A model generated the notes under the pieces. It made no database searches. It saw only the letters and a list, made by a program, of their open reading frames with translations, and was not told where the DNA came from. 64,000 bases of DNA, taken from assembly GCA_002387205.1 (NCBI GenBank), contig DGLA01000010.1, positions 310,438-374,437 of the forward strand. Direction: 5' to 3'. This DNA comes from Stutzerimonas stutzeri. Lineage in GTDB: Bacteria; Pseudomonadota; Gammaproteobacteria; Pseudomonadales; Pseudomonadaceae. The translations under genes and the position numbers were made by a program. Below, in pieces: positions 35,811 to 45,261 of this stretch. The first letter of the stretch is position 1, and the number at the start of each line of letters is the position of its first letter.

Positions 35811-36020
35811 TCATGCCGTCAGGGTCCACTGCGAATCTGCATGACTATCCTGACGAATCGCCGCAGGGTCTCGCTCGGCCATGGCGGTCAAGGGCTCTGG
35901 CAGCGATAGAGACGGCCTGGACTCATAGTGAAACGGAACGAGGCCTGCACCGGTTTGCTCGAATTCCATGTAGCTGTAGCCATCGGCCCAGACTTCAGCC
36001 TCGTCATCCGCCTGGATCAC
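35811..36020 (-). CDS. Possible small protein coupled to the SAF oxidoreductase gene
   Basis: 69 residues from a GTG at 36020 that overlaps the stop of the upstream minus-strand gene by four bases (GTGA at 36017-36020). Sequence includes IQADDEAEVWADGYSYMEFEQ. The tight overlap argues for translation by coupling; the unusual composition near the end and lack of a known family argue for caution. Not recognised. Confidence 0.4.
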   Translation of the reverse strand: MIQADDEAEVWADGYSYMEFEQTGAGLVPFHYESRPSLSLPEPLTAMAERDPAAIRQDSHADSQWTLTA

Positions 36021-37228
36021 CGTTGTGCCTGCAGCAATAGGTTTCCTGAGTCGCGTACAGCCTGCGATTGTTGGGCCAGCTTGTGCCGTTGCTTGTCGAT
36101 GATGTCGAAAACCCTGCTCGGTTGTATCTCGATATCATCAAGCCTCAGCAGCTGGCCGGGCTCTACGGCCCGCTTGAGTACTGTATTGCGCAACAAACCA
36201 ATGGGAACGTGATCAAGCTCGTCCGCCAGCCGTATCGCCTCGCCTCGTACATCGAAGCCGCCGATGCCGCGACCGATCGTCTCCCCCGCCTTCATCTCCC
36301 GCTTGGCAATGGCTGCGACACCCAGGGTAGGCTCCACGGCGTTGTTCAACAGCACACCGCCCCCGGCGAGCACGCGCCGCACGGTCTTGCCAACTTCCAG
36401 CGAACACAGGTGGAACGGGCGCGTCAGCACGTAATACGGCCCCGGACCCAGCTTGAAGTACTCGATCGCCGGCGCCTGGTTTTCATCGTGACGGCACACC
36501 AGAAACACGCCACCGGCGGGATAACCGCTCGGAATCACATAGTCGACGATAGGCTGACCGACACCGTCTGCAATCAGTCCCAGGACGTTTGCGCTGAGGT
36601 TCAGGTCTGTCGAAGCCAGCCCCTCCAGGCCCTGCCTGGTAATGGTCGCGCCCAACCCGTTGCCCACCACCACCTGTTCGATCTGCACCTTGGTCCCATC
36701 GGTAAAGGACGTCGTCTGGTCGATGCTGGTGCCCTGACGCTTGGACCAGTAGGCCATGTCTTCGCGGCTGGGATTGTGATTGAGGTAGCCCTTCATGTTG
36801 CCGTATACGAGCGGCTTGAAGCCCATCTGCAAGGCGTCTTCATGCAGCGCTGCCAGAGAGCCTGGCTGGTCTCCTTCTGCCTCGGTCAGGAAGCCCTTGC
36901 CTGCCAGATGCGAACCGGTGGTTACCTGTAGCTCGGCGTTGATGGTGACCACAGGCAGGCCGGCTTCGAATGCGCGCTCGACCACTTCCGTGCCAAAGAA
37001 GACATCGCCCGTGCATTCGACAATGATGTCCGAGTTGTCGAGCAACTCGTCGATGGAGTTGGTCAGCGCCTCGCGCAGCGGAAACTCGCTCATGGTATCG
37101 ATTCGTCTGCGAGTCAGGACTCGGCTGATCTTCATGTCCTTGTAGTGCTGCATGATCAGGCGGACGAAACAATGCGAAATCATCCCTGTTCCTGACACGC
37201 CTACCCTTTTTACCGTTGCGTCTGTCAT
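36017..37228 (-). CDS. NAD(P)-dependent oxidoreductase with C-terminal SAF domain
   Basis: 403 residues from the ATG at 37228 (MTDATVKRVGVSGTGMISH); an earlier in-frame start at 37270 is less likely. The N-terminal Rossmann domain has VGVSGTGMISHCFVRLI and SDIIVECTGDVFFGTEVVERAFEAG, as in homoserine-dehydrogenase-like oxidoreductases. The C-terminus (about 320-395) has a SAF-type segment (AIAKREMKAGETIGRGIGGF). Substrate unknown. The glycosyltransferase-RmlD fusion lies 78 bp upstream on the same strand, hinting at sugar or surface-polymer metabolism. Confidence 0.72.
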   Translation of the reverse strand: MTDATVKRVGVSGTGMISHCFVRLIMQHYKDMKISRVLTRRRIDTMSEFPLREALTNSIDELLDNSDIIVECTGDVFFGTEVVERAFEAGLPVVTINAELQVTTGSHLAGKGFLTEAEGDQPGSLAALHEDALQMGFKPLVYGNMKGYLNHNPSREDMAYWSKRQGTSIDQTTSFTDGTKVQIEQVVVGNGLGATITRQGLEGLASTDLNLSANVLGLIADGVGQPIVDYVIPSGYPAGGVFLVCRHDENQAPAIEYFKLGPGPYYVLTRPFHLCSLEVGKTVRRVLAGGGVLLNNAVEPTLGVAAIAKREMKAGETIGRGIGGFDVRGEAIRLADELDHVPIGLLRNTVLKRAVEPGQLLRLDDIEIQPSRVFDIIDKQRHKLAQQSQAVRDSGNLLLQAQR

Positions 37229-37305
37229 CGCGGTTCCCTTGCTGTTTGGCTGGCCATCGGACCGTAACATTTGGAAAAGATTCTTGAATCAGCTGTCCGG
37301 CCTAA

Positions 37306-39354
37306 TCAGTTCTGATTGGCCACTTGGTTAATCATCAGTCTCGACGGCTCGTCGGCGATGCTGATGGGATAAGCCTTGAACGGAACCCTGCTGGGTGCAG
37401 GGCCGAACGGGACGGTCGGCATGTCGCTCATCCGATGGATTACATGGCGTAATTCGTCGCGCCAGTATTTCTGGCGAATGCCAAAAGTCGTCTCGATAAG
37501 CGAGCAGTCGAGCACCGACCAGGCAGGCCGGGAGGCTGCCCTTGGCAGGCTTTCGCTAGATACAGGCAGTACACGGGGGATTTTTTCGAGCAGCCCGGCC
37601 CGTTCCGCTTCGCGGAATATCTGTTCGGCAAACTCAGCCCAGCTGCAGGGAGACGAACCGCTGTAGTGATACAGACCCCACTGCAGCTGGCCGTCCCGAC
37701 AGTAGCGCAGCGCCAGTTCGATCAACACGCGAGCAACGCTTCTTGCCCGCGTCGGGCAGCCGATCTGGTCGCTGACGACAGAGATCTCTTCCGTCTTGCT
37801 CGCCAGATTGAGCATGATGTTGACGAAATTATTGCCCCGCTCTCCATAGATCCAGCTGGTCCGCAAGATCAGATGGCGATCAAGCGTCTGGCAAATGGCA
37901 ACTTCCCCCGCGCGGCGGGTCGAGCCGTAAACGCTGTTTGGCATCGGCTGGTCCGTTTCGCGGTACGGCTCGGTACTGTCCCCAGCAAAAACGTACTCGC
38001 TGGACAGGTGAAACAGCGGAATGTCGAACTGCTTGGCAGCTTCGGCCAGGTTCGCCGCCCCGTCTCGATTGACTGCCTCGGCCTTGGCCAACTCGGCTTC
38101 GGCGTGATCCAGGTTGGTATAGGCTGCGGCGTTGATGATCAACGCCGGCCGATGGCGCTCCAGCGCCTTCTGCACCTGCGTTGCCGAGGTGATGTCGAGC
38201 GCCTCGTGAGACAGGCCAATCGCCTCCAGCCCGAAGCTCGCTGCCTGGTTGACGATGCAATGGCCAACCTGCCCATTGGCGCCACAGACCAGCACCCGCA
38301 TATTGGGGCGTGGGTTCATGGGGGTTGCCTGCTCCGGCGTGTCGGCATCCGATGTCTGCAAGGGTTCGGCCGGCCGGACATCATCCCTCGTCTGGCGCGC
38401 CGGCTTTGGGGACAATACCTGCACAGTGACGCCGAGCGCCTCGACCGGAGCGTCGGCGGGCTCTGGGGCCGGCTTGAACCGGAAACTTTCCAGCAGCCCC
38501 TTGAGAACGATTCGGGATTTTGCGCCCTGACCACCCTTGAACAGCCGCATAGCCAGGATCAGACGCGATAGGAATACCGTCATCACTCGCCGCCGGCTGT
38601 GATACCGGCGGGCGATGAACAGCTCGTTGCGAACAAAGTGCCGGTGCAGGGCCGTTCGGTTGGGATCGAGCTCACGCTGGATACTGATCGATCCGCTGAC
38701 CTTTCGCAGATGCCAGACCTTGCTTGCCGCAACCAGATAGCCTGGCGCCTCCTGGCTGATGCGCAGGGTGTATTCGGTATCGTCACCCCACATGAACATG
38801 GCAGCCAGTGGCAATCCATAGCGCTGCAGCGAAGCACGAGGCACCAGGATCGACACGTAGGTCGCCGGGCGCACCGGTATCACCCCAAGGTCGAGCAGTG
38901 CCGGCCAGTTTTCATAATCGCTGGCGTTGGTCCGCTGGTCTACGCCTGGCACGTTGGTCAACAGGCCATCTTCGGTGTATGCCCGGGAGATCAGGAATGA
39001 ATAGGGCTGACCTTTGCCCTGGAGCCGATCGCCTGCATCAAGCAACTGCTGCAGGGCATCCGGTTCGGGGATGACATCATCGTCCATCATCCAGATCAGA
39101 TCCGCGCCCTGCTGGTACGCAATCCGGAATCCTGCGCTGAAACCTCCTGACGCACCGGTGTTATGCGACAGCACATGGACCTTGAGGTTGGGCAGTTGCG
39201 ACTGCAACAGCATCTCTACGGTGCCGTCATTGCTGGCGTTGTCGACCACGATGATTCCGTCGCACTGACGGCTCTGTGCATTGATGCCGTCAAGGCAGCG
39301 CTTGAGCAATTCCTTGCGTTTGTACGACAGCACGACTGCGTATATCTGATCCAT
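37306..39354 (-). CDS. Fusion of a GT2 glycosyltransferase and an RmlD-like reductase
   Basis: About 682 residues from the ATG at 39354 (39369 is an alternative). The first 290 residues are a family 2 glycosyltransferase of the GlfT2/rhamnosyl type (YAVVLSYKRKELLKRCLDG, VVDNASNDGTVEM, and the metal motif WMMDDDVIPEPDAL). After a low-complexity linker (about 300-350), an RmlD/dTDP-4-dehydrorhamnose reductase domain begins (MRVLVCGANGQVG, INAAAYTNLDHAE). Its active-site motif is YGSTRRAGE, with Arg where the catalytic Lys of YxxxK is expected. One chain could make and transfer a deoxysugar, or the second domain may be a binding module. Confidence 0.85.
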   Translation of the reverse strand: MDQIYAVVLSYKRKELLKRCLDGINAQSRQCDGIIVVDNASNDGTVEMLLQSQLPNLKVHVLSHNTGASGGFSAGFRIAYQQGADLIWMMDDDVIPEPDALQQLLDAGDRLQGKGQPYSFLISRAYTEDGLLTNVPGVDQRTNASDYENWPALLDLGVIPVRPATYVSILVPRASLQRYGLPLAAMFMWGDDTEYTLRISQEAPGYLVAASKVWHLRKVSGSISIQRELDPNRTALHRHFVRNELFIARRYHSRRRVMTVFLSRLILAMRLFKGGQGAKSRIVLKGLLESFRFKPAPEPADAPVEALGVTVQVLSPKPARQTRDDVRPAEPLQTSDADTPEQATPMNPRPNMRVLVCGANGQVGHCIVNQAASFGLEAIGLSHEALDITSATQVQKALERHRPALIINAAAYTNLDHAEAELAKAEAVNRDGAANLAEAAKQFDIPLFHLSSEYVFAGDSTEPYRETDQPMPNSVYGSTRRAGEVAICQTLDRHLILRTSWIYGERGNNFVNIMLNLASKTEEISVVSDQIGCPTRARSVARVLIELALRYCRDGQLQWGLYHYSGSSPCSWAEFAEQIFREAERAGLLEKIPRVLPVSSESLPRAASRPAWSVLDCSLIETTFGIRQKYWRDELRHVIHRMSDMPTVPFGPAPSRVPFKAYPISIADEPSRLMINQVANQN

Positions 39355-39414
39355 TGAGGCGCTCGGCATTTCATGAAGAAGCGGTGGGAGTCCAATCTGG
39401 CAGAAGGACAACAT

Positions 39415-39728
39415 CCTGATCGCGTCAGCCGCGGCAGGAGCACGCTGCGGAGTCGTGATGGGTAGTGGCCATAATGCTCAGCTCTGACCCAAGGCCCTGG
39501 CCGAGGTTCAGTTAAGTGCAACGAAATATGACCAGGTGCACCTTGCTCGAGCTCAGTCCTGCCCCTTTAGTTGGATGGAGGCTCGCGGTTGCAGCCGGAA
39601 GCAACCGCGAGCGTCACGGCCGGCGGAGGTTCGGCAGGGCCAGGACCCACCCTGCTCAGAACAGCAGCACCGAACTCAGCGCTCCCCTCCTGTTCACATT
39701 AGTTGAACAGCAGAACTGGAGAAGCAGG
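39415..39728. other. Intergenic region with a 12-bp perfect inverted repeat
   Basis: About 310 bp between divergent genes. GCTCGCGGTTGC (39581-39592) and GCAACCGCGAGC (39601-39612) form a perfect 12-bp stem with an 8-base spacer. No U-tract follows on either strand. It may be a protein-binding site or a REP-like element. The frame open on the plus strand here reads into the secreted-protein gene but is not coding-like. Confidence 0.6.
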
Positions 39729-40091
39729 ATGAAAAAACCTTTATTGGTACTGGTCAGCCTGGCATTCGCGTTCCCTGCATTCGGACAGGAGCCCTTGGTA
39801 GCGACTCGCCTGAACGGCATGAACCTCGAGATCGAAGAATTGGGTGTGCCGGGGGTGTCTTCCAAAAAGGTCGACCTGACTGGTGTGCCAGCCATCAAGG
39901 TAACCAACCGCAGCAACGAAATTGCATCGTGCCAGTTCCATGCATTGCCCGAAGAAACCGTCATGACCGCGGCTCCCGCAGCTTCGATCAACCCCAATGA
40001 GCAATCCGTCATGCGTGTGCCCGGGAAGTATTCGGGCGGCGGGCCGATTGCCCTGCTGGTGTGCAAGCCCGAAGGCGTCCCGGGTCGCTGA
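39729..40091 (+). CDS. Secreted hypothetical protein
   Basis: 120 residues from the ATG at 39729. The signal peptide MKKPLLVLVSLAFAFPAFGQ ends at an AFGQ-E site. The mature part, VATRLNGMNLEIEELGVPG ... TNRSNEIASCQFHALPEE ... LLVCKPEG, has two Cys likely to form a disulfide. Similar small periplasmic proteins occur in pseudomonads without known role. The next secreted-protein gene follows 51 bp downstream. Confidence 0.72.
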   Translation: MKKPLLVLVSLAFAFPAFGQEPLVATRLNGMNLEIEELGVPGVSSKKVDLTGVPAIKVTNRSNEIASCQFHALPEETVMTAAPAASINPNEQSVMRVPGKYSGGGPIALLVCKPEGVPGR

Positions 40092-40142
40092 CCTTGGAAG
40101 AAGCCTAAACGTGTCCCCGCCTATCCGAACCAGGAGATCGTC

Positions 40143-40463
40143 ATGAACAAATCCTTTCTAGCGTCACTGACCATTGCCACAGTGCTCGCCGCCAGTGCCC
40201 AACCTGCCCTTGCTCAGTGGCCGGCAGGGACCCCACGGGAAGACACCGGCGCACGTCCCAGCCCCATGGGCAACCCGACGCCAATGGAAAAGCTGGAAAC
40301 CCACCGAAATGAACGGGGCCAGATAGTTACCGAGGACGGTCGTGTGGTGAAAGGAATGCCTGAGAGCGACACGGTACCCAACCGCAACATGCACCGCACT
40401 GAACAGGAAACAGTCACCGAGGACCCACCTCACGCTTCTGCAACCCCAGGGGAAATCGAATAG
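40143..40463 (+). CDS. Secreted hypothetical protein, Pro/Thr/Glu-rich
   Basis: 106 residues with a signal peptide (FLASLTIATVLAASAQPALA|QWP). The mature part is polar and rich in Pro, Glu and Thr (TPREDTGARPSPMGNPTPME), probably disordered. Not recognised. It forms a probable pair with the preceding secreted protein. Confidence 0.65.
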   Translation: MNKSFLASLTIATVLAASAQPALAQWPAGTPREDTGARPSPMGNPTPMEKLETHRNERGQIVTEDGRVVKGMPESDTVPNRNMHRTEQETVTEDPPHASATPGEIE

Positions 40464-40630
40464 CGCCGGACCGCCGTAACAGGGCAACCAAAAGGGAAAG
40501 TCAATCGCGTCGAATGTCAGCTTATGTCGCTGGCAGCTCAGGAGGCCGGCCATCGACCCGATTGCGGTCGGCGTGTCCGGCTGCTTGCTCGCCGTTACAA
40601 GACGCGAACCAAATGTGGAAAGTTGATTGA

Positions 40631-41812
40631 ATGAGCAGCTCGATTAGAGCAGGACGACTAGTGGGCAGCATCCTGTTCGGCCTACTGGCAGGCTGCGCCG
40701 GAACCGAACGCCTCGATTCGGCTATGGCAAGCATCAATCAGGACTACAGCCAGCTACAGGACGAAGCCTTGCTGCTCAACATTGTGCGCCGAAGTGCCTC
40801 GCTACCTGCGCACTTCACGACCGTGACCACCATTCGAGGTCGTAGTCGGTTCTTCGCCGGAGCCAATCTGACTCTACCGTTCGGCGGCGAGGCGCCGTCG
40901 GACTTCAGCTTCAATCCGCATATGTCCGTCGAGCAAGGACCGGGTTTCGACGTTTCAACCCAGGACAACCAGGAGTTCTATCGCGGATATGTCGCCCCGA
41001 TCAGCACAACGTCACTGGCGTTAATGCTGCGGCAGGACTATGCGCCCGAGCTGATCCTTTCCCTATTCCTGGAAAGCGCGCATATCGAGCGTTCTGGGGA
41101 GATGGAGCGTTATTACAACAACCCCTCGAAGACTGCCGACTTCAATCGATTCCAGCAGCTGATAAACCGCCTCGTCGACCAGGGAATCACGATGGAGACG
41201 GCCTCGCTCGTCAGCCCTTACGGGCCGGAACTCGACCTCAAGCAAGCCCCTTCCATTGACCAGCTCATTGCCGCGCGCAAGGAAAACCTAGCCATCAGCA
41301 CCCGCGGCCGCAACCGCTACCAGCTGACCGAATCAGTAGAGAGCGCACGGTTCTGTTTCGTTCGCCCCTCGGAAAAACTCTTCAAGCGCGCCCGCTGCAA
41401 GCTGGAGAGTCGAAAGGAGTTTCAGCTTGGCGACGCTGATTTCTTCGGCAGCGTCGGCGGCGGACGTGTGTACTTTGAAGCCAAGGGCATCGGCAAGGTG
41501 GAACTGCGCACGAGATCGCTGGCTGAAGTGTTTGACTACCTTGGTGAATATGTCCGCGTGCAGAATGATCGAGGGTCGTTGCTCACCGTCAGGACACCGT
41601 TGGGGCCGAAGCCGATTATCCGAGTGCAAACCGGCCCGGCGAGCGATGCGGTCGTCAGCATCGAATTCGCTGGTGAGCCTTACTGGATCCCCAGCGGACC
41701 AGAGGGAGGTCAGTCTGGCGCGGTGCTTTCCATGATTTCGCAGCTGCTCGCACAGGCGCAGTCGGTCGAAGACATGCCCATCAACAATACGATCAACCTC
41801 ATTGGCCAATAG
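40631..41812 (+). CDS. Lipoprotein of unknown function
   Basis: 393 residues. The N-terminus is a lipoprotein signal with lipobox LAGC, Cys22 being the lipidation site. The mature protein is mostly alpha/beta with TTIRGRSRFFAGANLTLPFGG and QLINRLVDQGITMET; no Pfam domain is recognised. It would sit in the outer membrane or periplasm. Neighbours do not inform its role. Confidence 0.75.
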   Translation: MSSSIRAGRLVGSILFGLLAGCAGTERLDSAMASINQDYSQLQDEALLLNIVRRSASLPAHFTTVTTIRGRSRFFAGANLTLPFGGEAPSDFSFNPHMSVEQGPGFDVSTQDNQEFYRGYVAPISTTSLALMLRQDYAPELILSLFLESAHIERSGEMERYYNNPSKTADFNRFQQLINRLVDQGITMETASLVSPYGPELDLKQAPSIDQLIAARKENLAISTRGRNRYQLTESVESARFCFVRPSEKLFKRARCKLESRKEFQLGDADFFGSVGGGRVYFEAKGIGKVELRTRSLAEVFDYLGEYVRVQNDRGSLLTVRTPLGPKPIIRVQTGPASDAVVSIEFAGEPYWIPSGPEGGQSGAVLSMISQLLAQAQSVEDMPINNTINLIGQ

Positions 41813-41962
41813 TAGACAGGGGTTCGCCTAATCAGGGCCACCGGGATTCCAGCGATCGCCATATCGACTGTTCGGGAACTCCACATGCAGGCTGTTTACG
41901 AAAACAAGGTCAGCGCCATCCTCTGGTGATGACTATCCAGACACTTGCAGAGGAGAAGCAGC

Positions 41963-42295
41963 ATGAACATGAAATGGCACAACGCTGTGGGCGGCATTGC
42001 CGTGACCATGGTGCTTGCAGGCGGCTCGAGCATGTCCTACGCGGCAGACATGGATTACAGGACCTGGGACGCCAACAAGTCCGGCACTCTGGAGTACAAC
42101 GAGTGGGACACAGGTTTCGATAACAACGGCCTGTTTACAACCTGGGATACCGACAAGGACGGCTTGCTGTCTGACGAGGAATACGGTCAGGGTGTCTATA
42201 ACAGTTATGACCGCGACAACAGCGGCGATTGGAACGAAGACGAGTACAACAGCTTCCGCGACGACGCAGGCGAAAAGGGCTGGCTCGATATGTAA
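41963..42295 (+). CDS. Secreted EF-hand calcium-binding protein
   Basis: 110 residues from the ATG at 41963 (GAGGAGAAG upstream; an earlier start at 41945 is less likely). After a signal peptide (AVTMVLAGGSSMSYAA) come three EF-hand loops: DANKSGTLEYNEW, DTDKDGLLSDEEY and DRDNSGDWNEDEY, with Asp at positions 1, 3 and 5 and Glu at 12. It should bind Ca2+ outside the inner membrane. Alone in its unit. Confidence 0.85.
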   Translation: MNMKWHNAVGGIAVTMVLAGGSSMSYAADMDYRTWDANKSGTLEYNEWDTGFDNNGLFTTWDTDKDGLLSDEEYGQGVYNSYDRDNSGDWNEDEYNSFRDDAGEKGWLDM

Positions 42296-42463
42296 CGTTG
42301 CGGTCCGGATAAGACGCGACCTTGCCGCCCCCTTCATTGGGGGTGGTCCTGTTTCCAAAGCGCTATGCCCGTGGCTTTAGTGGTCCTCGGCTAGGAAGTT
42401 GAACGCTCCGTGGTCGGCGCGCTCCCACAAACATCTGCATCGATCACATCTGTGAGTAACCGC

Positions 42464-43489
42464 ATGAAACAACAAAACCGCAGCATTCACCTGGCCTCGC
42501 GTCCGAACGGAGCGCCCACTCCAGACAACTTTCGGCTGGAAACCGGGCCGGTGCCGAGCCCCGAAGACGGACAGCTGTTGCTGCGCACCGTCTATCTCTC
42601 GATCGATCCCTACATGCGCGGCCGCATGAGTGCCGGGCCGTCCTACGCGCCGCCCTTGGAAGTGGGCGATGTGATGGTGGGCGGTACGGTTTGCCGGGTC
42701 GTCGAGTCGCGTCATCCTGACTACCGGGACGGCGACTGGGTGCTCAGTGCCAATGGTTGGCAGGACTATGCCTTGTCCAGTGGACAAGGGCTGATCAAGC
42801 TCGATCCCAACATGCAGCACCCTTCCCATGCCCTCGGTGTGCTGGGCATGCCCGGCTTCACCGCCTACATGGGTTTGCTCGATATCGGCCAACCCAAGGC
42901 CGGCGAAACGCTTGTAGTGGCCGCAGCCACCGGCCCGGTCGGCGCTACGGTGGGCCAGATAGGCAAACTGAAGGGCTGCCGGGTCGTAGGCATTGCCGGT
43001 GGGGCTGAAAAATGCAAGCACGCTGTCGAAACGCTTGGCTTTGACGCCTGTATCGATCATCGCGCCGAAGGTTTTGCACAGCAATTGGCGGAGAACTGCC
43101 CAGACGGGATCGATGTGTATTTCGAGAACGTCGGCGGCAAGGTGTTCGATGCCGTGCTGCCACTCCTCAACACCAGCGCAAGGGTGCCGGTCTGTGGCGT
43201 CGTCGCGCAGTACAACAGCACCGACCTGCCAGACGGTCCGGACCGCTTGCCATTGCTACTCGATACCATCCTGAAGAAGCGCATGCGCATGCAGGGCTTC
43301 ATCATCTTCAACGACTATGGCCATCGCTATGACGAGTTCGCCCGGGACATGAGCGCGTGGTATGCCGAGGGCAAGATCAAATACCGCGAGCAGGTCGTCC
43401 AGGGTCTGGAAAATGCGCCCGAGGCGTTTATCGGCCTGCTCGAAGGCAAGAATTTCGGGAAACTGGTCGTGCAGGTTGGCGAGGTCTAA
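42464..43489 (+). CDS. curA: NADP-dependent MDR-family reductase, CurA-like
   Basis: 341 residues from the ATG at 42464 (MKQQNRSIHLASRP). The medium-chain dehydrogenase fold has the N-terminal YLSIDPYMRGRMSAGPSYAPP segment and the NADP-binding GETLVVAAATGPVGATVGQIGKL stretch (quoted in part: VVAAATGPVGATVGQIGKL), and no zinc ligands, as in the curcumin/prostaglandin reductase group. It reduces conjugated carbonyls. Gene symbol by family resemblance. Confidence 0.85.
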   Translation: MKQQNRSIHLASRPNGAPTPDNFRLETGPVPSPEDGQLLLRTVYLSIDPYMRGRMSAGPSYAPPLEVGDVMVGGTVCRVVESRHPDYRDGDWVLSANGWQDYALSSGQGLIKLDPNMQHPSHALGVLGMPGFTAYMGLLDIGQPKAGETLVVAAATGPVGATVGQIGKLKGCRVVGIAGGAEKCKHAVETLGFDACIDHRAEGFAQQLAENCPDGIDVYFENVGGKVFDAVLPLLNTSARVPVCGVVAQYNSTDLPDGPDRLPLLLDTILKKRMRMQGFIIFNDYGHRYDEFARDMSAWYAEGKIKYREQVVQGLENAPEAFIGLLEGKNFGKLVVQVGEV

Positions 43490-43685
43490 CGTCTTTCAAG
43501 CCATCGACACCTGAAAGCACGGCTCGTCTGGTGGATTGAAGCGCAACGACGCCCGCCCCGCTCAACCGCCGAAGCAGGGGTCGGCGGCGCCCAACTTTCA
43601 GCAGGCAGCCGCCGCCTCAATTTCGCGAGCAAGGACTCGACGTTCCCCTCGCGCCTACAGCTGCACCAGCGAAACCGAATGTTTT

Positions 43686-43714
43686 CGTGGCAGCGAGCTC
43701 GCTCGCGATCCACA
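43686..43714. repeat. REP-like palindromic element
   Basis: The stretch around CAGCGAGCTCGCTCGCGATC (43691-43710) resembles the GCGAGCNNGCTCGC core of Pseudomonas REP elements. It lies in the 250-bp gap between the convergent curA-like and esterase-like genes, the usual place of such elements. Only one clear copy was found in the window. Confidence 0.4.
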
Positions 43715-43742
43715 CTCAGACATCAAGCGATGTCGGGCAAGC

Positions 43743-45089
43743 TCAGCCTTGACCCAGCCCAGCCGACATTTCGCAGCGGCGCGCATCCCTCGCCTGTTGC
43801 AAATGCGGCGGCCGCACGCCGGGGATCGGGTTGGCCAGGCGAATCTTCAGAAATTCGGTGACGTCCGCGTTGAGGCCACGCCCTCCTCCATATGGAAAGT
43901 TGTTGTCGTTGGTCACCAGCAAGGTGCGCGCATCCAGCGGCAACACGCTTTCGATGGTCACGTAGGGAAAGGTGAACGACCGCTGGCCGTCGCCGTTCAG
44001 GTCGTCGGGGTCGGCCAGCTGCATGAGGTCGACCACTTCGGTTTTCTGCACGGCACCGCCACTGGCGACACCCCGGATGTCGATCAGGTAGATCTTCTTG
44101 AACGGGGTGCCATTGGTAGCGGTAGCGCCATTGCGCTCGATGACCAGAAAGCGTGTCTCGTCGATGGCGGTCATGTCACCGATGGCGTGCTCCGGCGCCT
44201 GCAGGCGATAGAAGAACACCTTGCCGGTATAGCGTTCCTGATCGATGTCGAACTCGTTGATCCGCAGTGTGCCGGCTGGATCGCCGTTGACGGACTTTTC
44301 CAGCAGCGCGTACAGCCGATCGCCGCGCGGGTTGATCGCCATGCCTTCGAAGCCACCTGACCCACCCAGATTGGCGGTTGCGCGCCCAGCCACTACGTCC
44401 GCGTGCTGCGGCGCGTAAACGCCCGGTAGCGAGATGGCGCTACGGGTGACGGTGCCGGAGGCATCGGTCTTCACCAGGTACGGACCGAACTCATCACCAA
44501 ACCACATGGCGCAGTTCTTGTCGCGGCGCACCGACTCGATGTCCAGGTCGGCGCCCGTCAGCAGGCGACCGAAATCGATGGCACTGTCTACGCGCGGCTT
44601 GGAGCCGTCGTTGTAATAGAAGCGGTAGTCGGCCTGGATCGGCAGTTCCAGCTTTTGATTGATGTCGTTGAGCGTCAGGCGCGACGGATGAGTGAAGCGA
44701 GCCAGCGGCGCGCCGCTGAGATAGTCGCTGGCGATGACCTTGCCGCTGCCGCCGCTGGCGGTGCGGAAGTCCGGCCGCACGCTGTAGAGTCGCAACAGCG
44801 TATCGGCAGAGTTCGTTTGCCCACCGAAGCCGTTGTCGGTCATGAATATGAAGCTGTTTTCATCTGCGCCCGGCAGCACGGCGGAAAAGCCCTGTACCGG
44901 CTGGCGGTTTTCATAGGGTGGCGCGAAGGTGCCGTAGGGGTTCGCGTTGGCCATCTGACCCGACGTTGGGCCGTCGGAGAACGTATCGGAGGGCATCATC
45001 GCCCAGCCCACCAGAGTGTTGGTAGCGGCCATGGCAGGGGCGGAGATCGCAGCGGCAAGGGCCACGACCAGCGGCTTCGGGATTCGCAT
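43743..45089 (-). CDS. Secreted phytase-like esterase (PF13449 type)
   Basis: 448 residues from the ATG at 45089 (MRIPKPLVVALAAAISAPAMA, a signal peptide). The protein has TLVGWAMMPSDTF, FIFMTDNGFGGQTNSADTL, CAMWFGDEFGPYLVK and SGGFEGMAINPRGDRLYALLE, typical of the esterase-like activity of phytase family with a beta-propeller fold. It is likely periplasmic. Whether it cleaves phosphate esters is unknown. The C-terminal tail RARDARRCEM-like portion is polar and adds little. Confidence 0.82.
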   Translation of the reverse strand: MRIPKPLVVALAAAISAPAMAATNTLVGWAMMPSDTFSDGPTSGQMANANPYGTFAPPYENRQPVQGFSAVLPGADENSFIFMTDNGFGGQTNSADTLLRLYSVRPDFRTASGGSGKVIASDYLSGAPLARFTHPSRLTLNDINQKLELPIQADYRFYYNDGSKPRVDSAIDFGRLLTGADLDIESVRRDKNCAMWFGDEFGPYLVKTDASGTVTRSAISLPGVYAPQHADVVAGRATANLGGSGGFEGMAINPRGDRLYALLEKSVNGDPAGTLRINEFDIDQERYTGKVFFYRLQAPEHAIGDMTAIDETRFLVIERNGATATNGTPFKKIYLIDIRGVASGGAVQKTEVVDLMQLADPDDLNGDGQRSFTFPYVTIESVLPLDARTLLVTNDNNFPYGGGRGLNADVTEFLKIRLANPIPGVRPPHLQQARDARRCEMSAGLGQG

Positions 45090-45261
45090 GTTGGGTGTCT
45101 CCATCCGTCTGGAGCCTGCGCCGTGCGACATGCGCGGCACTCTGGCACCGGAGAACCACCTTAGAAAGTCACTGTGTCAGGAATATGGCTATAGCTGAAT
45201 AAGCGTCATTCCGCCGGCACCATTCGGCGAAAAGCACCGTAAGGCTAGGCCACAAAGCGCG

